A DNA stretch of 64,000 nt from Larix kaempferi. Taxonomy: Eukaryota; Streptophyta; Pinopsida; Pinales; Pinaceae. Positions 21,375-31,118 of the stretch are shown piece after piece; positions within the stretch are counted from its first letter, which is position 1, and each line of letters begins with the position of its first letter. A program made the translations under genes and the position numbers. Under the pieces are notes generated by a model that saw only the letters and a program-made list of their open reading frames with translations, was not told the origin of the DNA and did no database searches. The stretch covers positions 9,780,001-9,844,000 of the forward strand of contig BSBM01000076.1 of NCBI GenBank assembly GCA_027924585.1, given 5' to 3'.

Positions 21375-24318
21375 ATGTTTCTGTCATACCAAGCTACTGA
21401 AGCAGAACATCAGTCAGATCTATGGTTGCTCAACAGTGGATGCAGCAATCATATGACAAGTAACAAATCATTGTTCTCTGACCTAGATCCATCTATTAAT
21501 TCAAAGATCAAACTGGATGATCACTATCTCGTTCTAGCTGAAGGCAAAGGTACTATTCCTATACTTACCAACCAGAATGAGAAGAAGTACATAAATGATG
21601 TATTCTATGTTCCAAATCTTAAGGTCAATATGATCAGTGTGGGTAAACTGATTCAGAATAAATATGATGTTAGGTTCATTGATTCCTACTATGCTGTCTA
21701 TGACAAAGCCCCTAGTAGAAGACTCCTGGCCAAAGTAGAAATGACCAAGAATAGAATTTTCCCACTCAACCTAAGGAGTGCTATCCTGTCATAGTCATAT
21801 GCTCATACTGTCTCTAGTCAAGACGGAACTTGGTTCTAGCATTGTAGGTATGGTCATATACCCTTTCAGAGTCTCTCTCATCTGCAAAAACAATCCCTGG
21901 TCTTAGGATTACCATTCATGAATGAACAGTCAAGTTCCTGTGAAGACTGTATTTTAGGGAAACACCAAAGGGACAGCTTTCCCACTTCTACAAATAGAGC
22001 CAAAGAACACCTTGAACTTGTTCACACGAAACTTTATGGACCCATGCAAACCCATTCTATAGGAGGTAGTTTGTATTTCCTAACATTTATTGATGACTAT
22101 AGCAGGAAAGTCTGGATTTACTTTCTCAGACATAAGTCAGAAGCTTTCTCCAGATTCAAAGAGTTCAAAGATTTGACTGAAAAGCAATCAGGTAAACCAC
22201 TCAGAATACTCAGATCAGATGGTGGAGGTGAGTATGTCTCTCATGATTTTGTAGAGTTCTGTAAGCAGCATGGAATCCAGCATCAGTACACCCCTAGATA
22301 TACTCCACAACATAATGGAGTTGCAGAACGGAAAAATCGGACCATCATGAACATGGCCTGAAGTATGTTTCCATACAAGAAGTTATCAGAATATTATTGG
22401 GCAAAAGCTGTTGCATGTTCAGTATATCTACTGAACAGATCTCCCATAGTATCTGTCAAAGACAAGATACCTGAAGAAGCATGGAGTGGCACTCAGATTA
22501 GTGTCTCACATCTTAGGATATTTGGATGTGTTGCATTCGCACACATACCTGATGAGTTAAGAAAGAAGTTCGACAAGAAGAGTGAAAGGTGTATTTTCAC
22601 AGGCTATAGTGAACAACAGAAAGCCTATAAGCTGTATAATCATGTCACCAAGAAAGCAATGGTGAGCAGAGATGTCAAATTTATGTAAGATAAATGCTGG
22701 ACTGATACAACAGAGATTCAACAGCCAGACAGTCCAGAAGCACCAGAACCACTCAGAATGCCCAGATTTGAAGTACAGTAGCAGCAACAGCAAGAAGGGA
22801 CACCAGCAGGCAGTCCACAACATAACCAGAGAACCAAAATCTTAAGGGAGTTATATGATCAGACTCCTGTCATTGATGAGCAGTTACAGTATGCTTTATT
22901 TTCATGTTAGCCAACATGTTTTGAAGAAGCAACAAAATATCCACAGTGGATCCAAGCAATGAATGAAGAGATTGATTCTATTGAGAGGAACCAGACTTGG
23001 GATCTAGTTGATCTCCCATCCGATAAAAGCTGCATTGGTGTAAAATGGGTCTATAAGACCAATTTGAATGAAAACTCAGAGATGGAAAAGTACAAGGCAA
23101 AGCTTGTTGCAAGAGGTTTTGCACAGCAATATGGTGTAGACTATGAAGAAACCTTTGCTCCAGTAGCAAGGATGGACACCATCAGAGCTGTACTTGCAAT
23201 AGCAGCTCAAAACCAGTGGCCTGTTTACCAAATGGATGTGAAATCTGCCTTTCTCAATGGCATACTTGAGGAAGAATTCTATGTAGATCAGCCACTTGGT
23301 TATGCTATCAAAGGTCAAGAACACAAGGTATGTAAGTTGAAAAAGGCCTTGTATGGTCTCAAACATGCTCCATGATCTTGGTACAGCAAAATTGATTCTT
23401 ACCTCATCAAAAATGGATTCAACAGAAGAAGCAAGAAACACACTTTGTATGTCAAAACAGATCAGGAAGGTAACATTCTACGTGTTTTTATTTATGTAGA
23501 TGATATGATCTATACTCAAAATTTGATGCTAGAAGAGTTTAAGATAGTCATGAAAAAGGAGTTTGAGATGACTAATCTTGGTCTTATGAAGTTTTTCCTT
23601 AGTCTGGAAGTTGATCAAAGTGAAAATGGGATCTTCATCTGTCAGCATAAGTATGCTACTGACATTCTGCAGAGATTTAGAATGGACAAATGTAAACCAG
23701 CAGAAACCCCCATTGCTACAGGAACCAAGTTAAGCAAGAATGATGATGAACCAGCAGTAAATTCTACACTTTACAAAAGATTAGTAGGCAGCTTAATGTA
23801 TTTAACTGCTACTAGACCTAATTTAATGTATGCTGTCAGTCTTATTTCTAGATTCATGGAATCTCCCAAAGACTCTCACTGGAAAGTTGGAAAAAGAATA
23901 CTGAGATATGTTGCAGGTACAATTGATTATGGACTTTGTTACACTCATTCACAGGACTATACTCTCACAGGGTACATAGACAGTGATTTTGCAGGTAGTG
24001 TTGATGATAGGAAAATCACATCTGGTTATGCTTTCCATCTTGGTACCAGTCTTATTTCTTGGGCTTCTAAAAAATAGCCCATTGTGAGCATGTCTTCAGC
24101 AGAAGCAGAATATATATTGCAGCAACTACAGCAGCATGCCATGCAGTTTGGCTCAGAAGTCTCTTGAAGGACATGGGACATACAGAAACAGAACCAACAA
24201 CCATCTATTGTGACAACAGTTCTGCTATACAGTTGTCCAAGCATAATGTATTTCATAGGAAGAGTAAACACATTGACACTCGCTATCACTTCATACGTGA
24301 GTTAGTCAATAATGGTTA
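21375..24318 (+). pseudogene. Copia protease-integrase-RT-RNase H (element B)
   Basis: One frame runs almost the whole length, broken by in-frame stops (about 21792, 21837, 22360, 22686, 22907, 23373, 24075) and one small frameshift near 24110. The protease site reads LLNSGCSNHM, with the catalytic Asp changed to Asn. Integrase shows HCRYGH...CEDCILGK, then VHTKLYGPM (the expected first Asp is Lys), SDGGGEY and GVAERKN. RT has WVYKTNLNENSEMEKYKAKL, VYQMDVKSAFLNG and a YVDD site at about 23495. RNase H retains DSDFAG, SSAEAEY and CDNSSA. Sequence stops at HFIRELVNNG; the final tail, PPT and 3' LTR are missing, replaced by unrelated gypsy sequence. Confidence 0.9.
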
Positions 24319-24319
24319 A

Positions 24320-24560
24320 TCTTGCCACCTGCCCTCATGTTTCCTTCGACATCTATGGAATCATCTTGCATTTCACTGAGTGAGAGTGGTATTCTTTCTC
24401 TCAATGTGATGGTGAAATTTGAGGGGAAGGTTGCCACATATGTGACACGAGCTGCTACCTCAGTGGGTCGAATATCTTCAGGGATTCTGAAATATATTTT
24501 GTTGAATCCATTAGTAAATTCCACCACATTTTTCAGAGTTGCTCTTCTTCAGGGCTGAGA
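24320..24560 (-). pseudogene. Fragment of a Ty3/gypsy gag
   Basis: The minus strand encodes KKSNSEKNVVEFTNGFNKIY, then FRIPEDIRPTEVAARVTYVA and SLSEMQDDSIDVEGNMRAGG. This is the end of the capsid domain in common plant gypsy gag proteins ('...F...YNxIP..I.P....A..HY..AF...F...LRER....L..M...A..VE.N..A..K'). It is only about 80 residues long. The left end abuts the truncated element B at about 24319; the right end was the target of element T. It is not the gag of T, which has a different sequence. Confidence 0.75.
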
Positions 24561-24569
24561 ATTCCGTTA

Positions 24570-25491
24570 TGTTATGTGGAATTCTGCCCTACGGATAAGT
24601 CAAAATTCCCTTAGACTAAAGCAGACTTTAACTAACTCTAGGCTAAGAACAAAACAAAACAAATGCTACCTTGAATCCCTAGATCTAACAAACATCTCAG
24701 GATTAAAATGCTGAAGAGAATGGAAGGAGTTTAACTGACCTTATATCCAAACACTCGTTTTTGGTATTTGCTCCAAGCTTCAAGCCCTCACAAGTGAACC
24801 TGTCAAAATGGAACCAAAAATACAAGTATGCACTATTCTCTAGCAACCTGAAACATGAGTTAGGATCTAAATCTATGAAAGATACAAATCATATCATTAA
24901 AACAAGATTAACACAAATGATTTGGGAAAACAAGACAAGTTATTCCATTACAACTTGAAGAATGCTTACAAAAGGTGCTTGATGTCCAAGCCAATCCTCC
25001 AACTCCAAGTGTCTTCTCCTCTAGCTATCTCCACAATGCTGCAAGACCATAAGTTTGGTGCACTCAAGAGTCCTCCTCTTTTCCAATGGCATACCTCTCT
25101 TTTATAGTGAATGGTGAGGTTAACCAACAAGAGAGATGGGTGGATCTAAGGAGAGATAAGTGGATCAGGGTTTCTAATCGAAGGAGATGAGGTGAGATCG
25201 AATCAAGGAACCCAATCTTCCATTATCTTCGAAAATCCAAAATCCCATGAGCCAAGGGAAAAAAGCTATTAAAAGAGTACCGCGCTTTGCAAAAACTGCA
25301 GTTTGGGAAAATAGCAAGGCGCGGTAGTGTGTGAAAATAAAGTCCAAGGTGGGTCAAAACTTGGCAGGGTGGATTCACCTTCAAGGTTGACTCATCATCT
25401 GTCTCTTCTGGATGGTTTAAAACAGTAGGGAAAGTGTCGTCAACTTGTTTTATGATGGGGATGCGACACTATGAAACATTGAGGTATAACA
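24570..25491 (-). mobile_element. 3' LTR of element T
   Basis: 922 bp. On the minus strand it starts TGTTATACCTCAATG and ends GGCAGAATTCCACATAACA. The TATA box (TATAAAA on the minus strand) is at 25100-25106. It carries an inverted pair, TACCGCGC (25278-25285) and GCGCGGTA (25319-25326), belonging to the motif family described under findings. A 65-codon open frame inside it is present in both LTRs, but I do not regard it as a gene. Confidence 0.93.
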
Positions 25492-25505
25492 GATGCCCCC
25501 TAAAG
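25492..25505 (-). other. Polypurine-tract region of element T
   Basis: On the minus strand TTTAGGGGGCATC ends at the LTR start TGTTATACC. A G-run followed by CATC is plausible for a Tat-type PPT, but the tract is short. Confidence 0.55.
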
Positions 25506-26599
25506 TGTGAGGTCAGAAGGGACTGATGGTCGAAAGACTTTACGAATATAATGTGCAGAGATAGCATCGAGGAGAGCGACACGGAGCTGAAAAATAGAAA
25601 CAAAGTGTTAGATATACCACCGAGGTGGGCATTCCCATGCTTGGAAACAGATGACTCAAAGCATGGCTGCCGACCAATACATTGCAGATCCATGAGTACT
25701 GAGATAATGTAAACTGTGGACAGATCATGGCTACTATGAACAATCGTAGATCCATGAGACAATAATGACACAGCCACGACCAATACAATAAGTGGATCTG
25801 TGTGACAATACAAGAGACATCTCCATCGCAGCCTGGACGCAGTGAAGGCACAGTGATGCGTCCAGGGTCTTCTACCCGATCGCATAAAGATACGAATCTA
25901 ACCATGTGATTACAAGGTGTTGAAGTCGAACATGGTAGAAACCATTTGATTACCGGTCAATGATGTGGACCGTTAACAAATGCGAGGGAGATCACCAATG
26001 ATGACGATGATTCCCAAGGTATCAATAGTACATCTCAACGAAATGCGAATGAATGAGTTGATGTCGAGCATCCGAGAGATTGCTTGATCAGAGGTCAATG
26101 ATGTGAATCCTACTGTCAAGCACGAGGAAACCTGCCATTGAGGCATGCAGGTTCCAAGGTACTAATGGTTGATCTCTAAGTCTAATTCCCAGATAGTGAT
26201 TTGGTGTCGACAGGAATAGACTCGTCGAAGGTGGGCCATGATGATTCCCACATCATCGACACGAAATCGGCACATATGATAGGATGATGAAGTAATGGAG
26301 TATGTACTGACACAGCGGAGGCCTGACACAATGATCGACTCGATACAATGCAACCCTTTGATCATATAACGGCATGTAACAAGACTCGGCAGCAGGGATT
26401 ATTGAAAAATAGAGGATAGACACCGGATGAGCGGACTCGTGGCCAGGGAGACGACCCATGATGATGACTATAACTCAATGAAAGACGGATACCCAAATAT
26501 AGACAAGAGATGGACACATGCCATGTTCAAAGGTAACGACTGACAAGCTGCCATAGATAAACTTGACTTGTTCCCCCATATTTCCCCGACATGATGGAC
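25506..26599 (-). other. 3' non-coding region of T with degenerate tandem units
   Basis: No gene is recognised; minus-strand open frames here look accidental. A unit of about 138 bp is present at least twice (about 25921-26057 and 26060-26195). It is marked by GTCAATGATGTGRAYCSTWM and TTCCAAGGTAYYAATRGT. A partial third copy may follow to about 26290. Confidence 0.5.
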
Positions 26600-27275
26600 G
26601 AGTACCTCTTTCTTGTTTTACGAGCTTGAAGAGGATAACAGATGCTCGGTGTAGCTCATCTTGTGGATGAGTCCAATCTCACATGTTTTACGAACCTGAG
26701 AAAGGAGGGGTTCGTCCCAAAGTGGGTCCTTCGATGTTAATATTTTAACGAGTCCAAGGAAGGAAAACTCGGTAGTTTTTCATATTTAGAGAGCCTAAAA
26801 AACTTAAAGGAAGCTCCATAATGTACTTTTTCGTAAAATTTAGTCTCTCGATCCCGAAAAAGTGTAAAACAATTCCCGAGAGAACTCTCCCAGCCGAGAT
26901 TGACTGAGGTATACCTTTCTCGTAAAATAGTCTAGACGGGCCGAAAAAGGGGTAACCTATCACCGAATAGACGACCTTTCAAATACTTTTACAAGTGTGA
27001 AAGAGTCAAGATCACTTGGCAATCTTTTCAATTTTAAGGAGTCTGAAAAGAGCTTAACTATGGACTCCTATGGTCTTTTTCGTAATTTTAAATTATTCTG
27101 GTCCGAAAAAGAATAAAATACAACCAGGATAATACTTTCCTCATCGTTTAACGAGCATGAGTAAAGCTGACCGTACTCGACACCGTTTACTTGCGTTTGA
27201 CAAGCACGACACAGGTGTGAAAGCGCTTGGAATCTTTTTCAAGTTTTAAATCCAGAGCACTAAAAAGATAAAGTG
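26600..27275. repeat. Array of about twelve stem-loops with shared loop (element T)
   Basis: Successive inverted repeats of 5-9 bp have different stems but similar loops of the type TTTTAACGAGYC. Examples: CCTCTT/AAGAGG (26605/26629), TCTCA/TGAGA (26677/26697), TCCTT/AAGGA (26727/26756), AGTTTTT/AAAAACT (26774/26798), ACTTTTTCG/CGAAAAAGT (26825/26855). Further on: CTTTCA/TGAAAG (26976/26998), TCTTTTCA/TGAAAAGA (27023/27044), TCTTTTTCG/CGAAAAAGA (27074/27104), CTCAT/ATGAG (27140/27157), TCTTTTT/AAAAAGA (27233/27262). The changing but still paired stems argue for selection on structure. It lies between the antisense gene promoter and the 3' LTR. Confidence 0.75.
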
Positions 27276-27439
27276 GGCTCAAAATGAAGGTCAAATTACG
27301 AATAAACACCGGTCTGAATGCATCCCATTCCTACCGCGGATCCTGTCAATAAATGCTCAACAACTGGACATTAGCAATGTAAACAAGGGTTTATTTATTT
27401 GAAATAGTAATTAATTAATTAAAAAATATGAAAAAATGT

Positions 27440-27446
27440 TATATAA
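27440..27446 (+). promoter_or_regulatory. TATA box of the antisense PMD gene
   Basis: TATATAA stands on the plus strand about 140 bp before a consensus splice donor (27581/27582) and 490 bp before the ATG at 27931. No other promoter-like element is needed to explain antisense transcription. Confidence 0.5.
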
Positions 27447-27581
27447 GGCATGGTAAAAATAGAAATTACTATTCATTTGTGTTTTTTACCCAAATGAGAC
27501 ATTTTTACCCATTTTGGAGCAAAATTTCAAGGATCGATACCGAGAGTTCTGGGACTCCATTTCGACCGCCGTCTGTGCCAG

Positions 27582-27905
27582 GTAAGAGTGCTTGAGCCCC
27601 TCTTTCATTTCATGTAAGAAATTTTTGTTTTCACCGGGAAAAAATTAATTTTTTGACAAGCCCTTTTGGGCAAGAATCGCTCACCGTACTACCGCGCGGG
27701 GACCCTATCGAAAGGCGCGGTACTGTTGAACAGTGCCGCGCTGTAACCCCAAAATGAGGCGCGGCACTGTGGACTGCCGCGCGGTAGGGTGTCCTCCAGG
27801 CGCGGCACGTGCGAAATTTAACTTCAAAAAATCAAATTTTCCTCAATTTTTTGCTGGAAGTAAGTTGTTAAATAGTTACTAATTGCTTTGTTTGCCTTTT
27901 TGCAG
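27582..27905 (+). other. Probable 5'-UTR intron of the antisense PMD gene
   Basis: Donor GCCAG/GTAAGAG at 27581/27582 and acceptor TTTGCCTTTTTGCAG/G at 27905/27906 are near-perfect plant splice sites. The intron (324 bp) contains the CG-rich cluster 27687-27810 with at least five copies of the GCGCGGYACTGT motif in both orientations. Confidence 0.6.
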
Positions 27906-27930
27906 GGATTTGCAACTTATTTGGAGCAAA

Positions 27931-29154
27931 ATGGTGAGTTGGAAAGAGAGGGAGCACGAAGCGGATGATTTTGCAGCCGAAAATGACTTACCAACCGTGA
28001 CCGCATTGCGAGAATGTGGTTTGCTAAAGTTTTTCAAGACCAAAGGGATCCGCCAACAACCTAAGCTCCTTACTCACCTTGTTCAACTGTGGGACCCCGA
28101 TATCCGAGCTTTCCGAGTGGGAGAGCATGTGCTTGAAATCCAACTCGAAGACATCTACTTCCTCACGGGCCTCTCGAAAAGAGGGGCCCGGCCGAATTTT
28201 ACCGGGTACACCGCTTCAGAATCAAGCACGGATGACTTGATTGCTCGATATTGTCAGGCGGGTTCGAGTAAGAAGAGTGTGAAGGTGGCTATAAAAGAGG
28301 TCACAAATCTTCCTTTTAAAACCTTGCTATTCACTATTACACGTGCAGCAGGAAGTGTGAGCCCACATCAGGCATCCCGCACACAGGTGAATCTCGCAGC
28401 AGAGTGCATGGGAGGAATGGTTTTCAACTAGTGTGAGGCAGTGTTGTCCAACATGAAGGAACAGGTGCACAAATGTAGAACTGGGAAAAATACCCAGTTT
28501 GGTTATGGGAGCATCCTGGTCACTTTCTTCTTGGCTAGGGTGCCATTACTGCGTCCACAGATATCTATGCGTCCTCGCCCACCTACTGAGCCATGGATGG
28601 CTCGATGGAGTGACTACGCTGGACGCCTTGGGGGACCTCAGCGGCTAGCCTTTGGAGAGGACTTTTTCTCTTGGCTAGAGGAGCAGATAGTCATGATTGA
28701 CGACTATCCCTATTCAGGGGTAGATTTCCGTGAGGATATCGACTTGGCTTTGCCAGAAGATGATGACTGGGACAACTCTGGTATGACCTTCATGGATATG
28801 TATTTTTTCTTTTTGGATATTTAATTTTTATTGCTTTTTAGAATGTGTAAAAGACGCCTAATGTATATTCGTATGCATGTTGCAGACCGTGGACCACAGA
28901 GGCCAGCTGGATACTCTCCACTACGTCGTGGTGGTGTCGATCGTCCAGCTGATCCTGTCGAAGAAGAAGATGAAGACGAGGCAGGGGGCGTCCGGGATAT
29001 TGAGAGGAACCTGCAGGGATTGACCCATGGTATCCCTGCTATGCGGATGGATGATGTTCCCTACCACCTCCAGCGGCATACTGTGGGTGTACCTAGACGT
29101 ATCAGTCGACTTCTTCGGAAGGTGGTTCGAGCTGTGATGTGTTACCACCAGTAG
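27931..29154 (+). pseudogene. Antisense plant mobile domain (PMD) gene inside element T
   Basis: Read on the strand opposite to T, exon 27931-28780 joins 28886-29154 in frame across a 105-bp intron (G/GTATGA ... TGTTGCAG/A), giving about 372 codons. The N-terminal half fits the PMD family: LTHLVQLWDPDIRAFRVGEH, then LEIQLEDIYFLTGLSKRG, the usual 'W.P....F...G...LE..LEDI..LTGL...G' pattern. The C-terminus is acidic (EEEDEDEAGG) then basic. One in-frame TAG at 28429-28431 (codon 167) interrupts it, at a site where Trp would fit. The family occurs in host genes and inside transposons; its biochemical role is uncertain. The introns imply descent from a genuine gene and survive because they are antisense to the element's genomic RNA. 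It converges on the archaeal-type RNase H ORF. Confidence 0.72.
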
Positions 29155-29407
29155 CGGGAGGATTCCGATGAGGGACATGATAGGTCTACTAGGTCTCCAT
29201 AGATGGTCTTTCGATCTTTTTGCGGCATGTACACGATATGTAGGCTTTGAGGGCCAATTTTTTGTATATGGGATTTGATCCCCAATTTTGTCTTTGACAC
29301 AAACTTTATGTATTTTTGGAAAAAACACTTTTATATACAGCGATATGGACCTATTTATGATCTAAATATTTACAATGACTTGTGCATTTAAATTTTTTAT
29401 GATGTGT

Positions 29408-29821
29408 TTATGTATGGGCAAGATGCCAATCCAAAATGTAATTAGCCAATGAATCGGCAATACAATTGAATTCTCTCGGTATGTGTTGATATGTGATAAA
29501 ATCAAATGACCGTTCCAAGAGGCGTACTCTTCGAAATAAACGAAGTAATGTAGGATCGCGAACTGTGTAAACACGGTTTAGATGAGAAACCACGAGTTGG
29601 GAGTCTAAAAAGACCGATAAGGAATCAATCCCGAGTGAGGCAACCTCTGTCAAGAGACCAATGACTGCATGGTACTCTGCGATATTGTTGGTTGCGGGAC
29701 CTAAACAATTGGCTCCTGAAGAAATCAACTCGCCAGTGGGGGAATAGATCACCCATGCTGCGGAAGCGAGATTCCGGGTATGTCGGCTTGCACCGTCGGC
29801 GAATCCAAAGTAGGTAGACAT
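29408..29821 (-). CDS. Archaeal-type RNase H of element T (separate ORF)
   Basis: A 137-residue intact ORF starting MSTYFGFADGASRHTRNLAS. The four catalytic acids are present in order: Asp in FADGAS (residue 9), Glu in NNIAEYHAV (about residue 49), Asp in VFLDSQLVV (about residue 72) and Asp in CIADSLANY (about residue 126). This is the second RNase H characteristic of Tat-group elements, which degrades RNA in the RNA/DNA hybrid. Its own ORF lies 120 bp downstream of the integrase stop and in another frame. In the Tat elements I know, this domain usually sits between RNase H and integrase. The conventional RNase H upstream has lost its first Asp, so this one may do the work. Confidence 0.88.
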   Translation of the reverse strand: MSTYFGFADGASRHTRNLASAAWVIYSPTGELISSGANCLGPATNNIAEYHAVIGLLTEVASLGIDSLSVFLDSQLVVSHLNRVYTVRDPTLLRLFRRVRLLERSFDFITYQHIPREFNCIADSLANYILDWHLAHT

Positions 29822-29942
29822 TTGCGCATAAGGGCACGAGTCAAAGTAAGAGTAGATACATAAGGTTCACGCGCATACTAAAAAGAAAGCAAAAAGAAAA
29901 CTAAGTACATTATGTACAAGAAGTAACCCGCGTAGGGTAATC

Positions 29943-31118
29943 TCACGCGTAAAAACGCTTGAGGTATAGCCCGTTGCGGGGCCGTGCCAATGGCGTACCA
30001 TCACAATCGATTAGTTCATAAGCTCCTTTTTCTAAGACACGTTTTACAATGAAGGGGCCGTACCACATAGATTCAAGTTTACCTTTTCCAAGCTTATCAT
30101 GCATCTGATCATATGTAAGTACGAGGTCACCCTCATTGAAGATCCGAGGTTGAACGGATTTGTCGTATTGAGCTTTGACGCGTTTTTTGTGGGCTTCATT
30201 AGCCAAAGCGGCGTCGCGGCGGGTTTCATCTAGCTTAGCTAGGTATAGAAACCGTTCTTCTTCGGAAGTAGTGTGTGGAAGTAGCTCTATGGCTATCTTG
30301 AGTGATGGAATTTCACATTCAATCGGGAGAATGGCTTCTAGGCCGTACACCAGTTGAAATGGTGTAAACCCAGTAGCACTTTTCACTGAGGTTCGGTATG
30401 CCCACAGTGCTGAGAACAGAGCTGAGTGCCAATTGGATTTTTGGGTACCCACAATGCGCTGAATCATTCGTTTCAGGACCTTATTGATGGCTTCAACTTG
30501 GCCATTAGCTTGTGGGTAATACGGGGTTGAGTTTTCGTGGCGAAAACCCAGCTTGGCACTTAGTTCTTCGATCATATGGTTCCTAAAATGGGAACCATGA
30601 TCGGTCACACTAGACTGTGGGACACCGAATCTAGCTATGATATGATTGAATATGAATTGCGCTGCTGTTTTGCCGTCTTCAGCATATGTAGGCATCGCTT
30701 CAGCCCATTTTGTAAAATAGTCGACAGCTACTATGACATAGCTATGCCCCCCGGCTGAAGTGGGCTTACAGTGCATAAAACCGATGCCCCATTTGGAGAA
30801 GGGGCCGACGGCAATGACAGAATGGAGTGGAGCAGGATGCGAGCGCATTTTGCTATGAAAGAATTGACATGGCGGACACTTCTTGACTGTTTCAATGCAG
30901 TCTTTGAAAATTGAGGGCCAGAAGTATCCCGCTCGCAGTATTTTCTGGGCCGTAGCCATCCCAGAGAGATGACCACCACATGCTCCAGCGTGGCAGTCAT
31001 TGAGCACGCGTTCCGCCTCATCTAAGGTCAAACAGCGTCGAAGGACAGTGTCGACACCACGTCGATACAAAGTATCGTTTACGATAAGGTAATACTTTGC
31101 GTGATGTCTGACACGTCG
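29943..31118 (-). CDS. Integrase of element T (after in-frame TGA)
   Basis: Same frame as the gag-RT ORF, separated from it only by a TGA at 31119-31121. The HHCC zinc domain is at HAGACGGHLSG...CPPC (about 30990-30870). The core has TDHGSHF (about 30590) and GQVEAIN (about 30495) as the second Asp and Glu. The first catalytic Asp, expected in WGIDFM, is Gly here (WGIGFM at about 30786-30797). The C-terminal GPY/F region is present (MWYGPFIVKRVLEKGAYEL), ending GLYLKRFYA. Integrase would insert the cDNA into the genome; this copy should be inactive. Confidence 0.9.
   Translation of the reverse strand, partial: RRVRHHAKYYLIVNDTLYRRGVDTVLRRCLTLDEAERVLNDCHAGACGGHLSGMATAQKILRAGYFWPSIFKDCIETVKKCPPCQFFHSKMRSHPAPLHSVIAVGPFSKWGIGFMHCKPTSAGGHSYVIVAVDYFTKWAEAMPTYAEDGKTAAQFIFNHIIARFGVPQSSVTDHGSHFRNHMIEELSAKLGFRHENSTPYYPQANGQVEAINKVLKRMIQRIVGTQKSNWHSALFSALWAYRTSVKSATGFTPFQLVYGLEAILPIECEIPSLKIAIELLPHTTSEEERFLYLAKLDETRRDAALANEAHKKRVKAQYDKSVQPRIFNEGDLVLTYDQMHDKLGKGKLESMWYGPFIVKRVLEKGAYELIDCDGTPLARPRNGLYLKRFYA

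Noticed and set aside
24761-25107. 65- and 61-codon frames present identically in both T LTRs
   Set aside because: Identity follows from LTR duplication; composition and lack of a domain give no support for a gene.
25469-25905. Minus-strand frames of 138 and 121 codons beside the 3' LTR of T
   Set aside because: They cross the PPT and LTR boundary and overlap in different frames; no domain.
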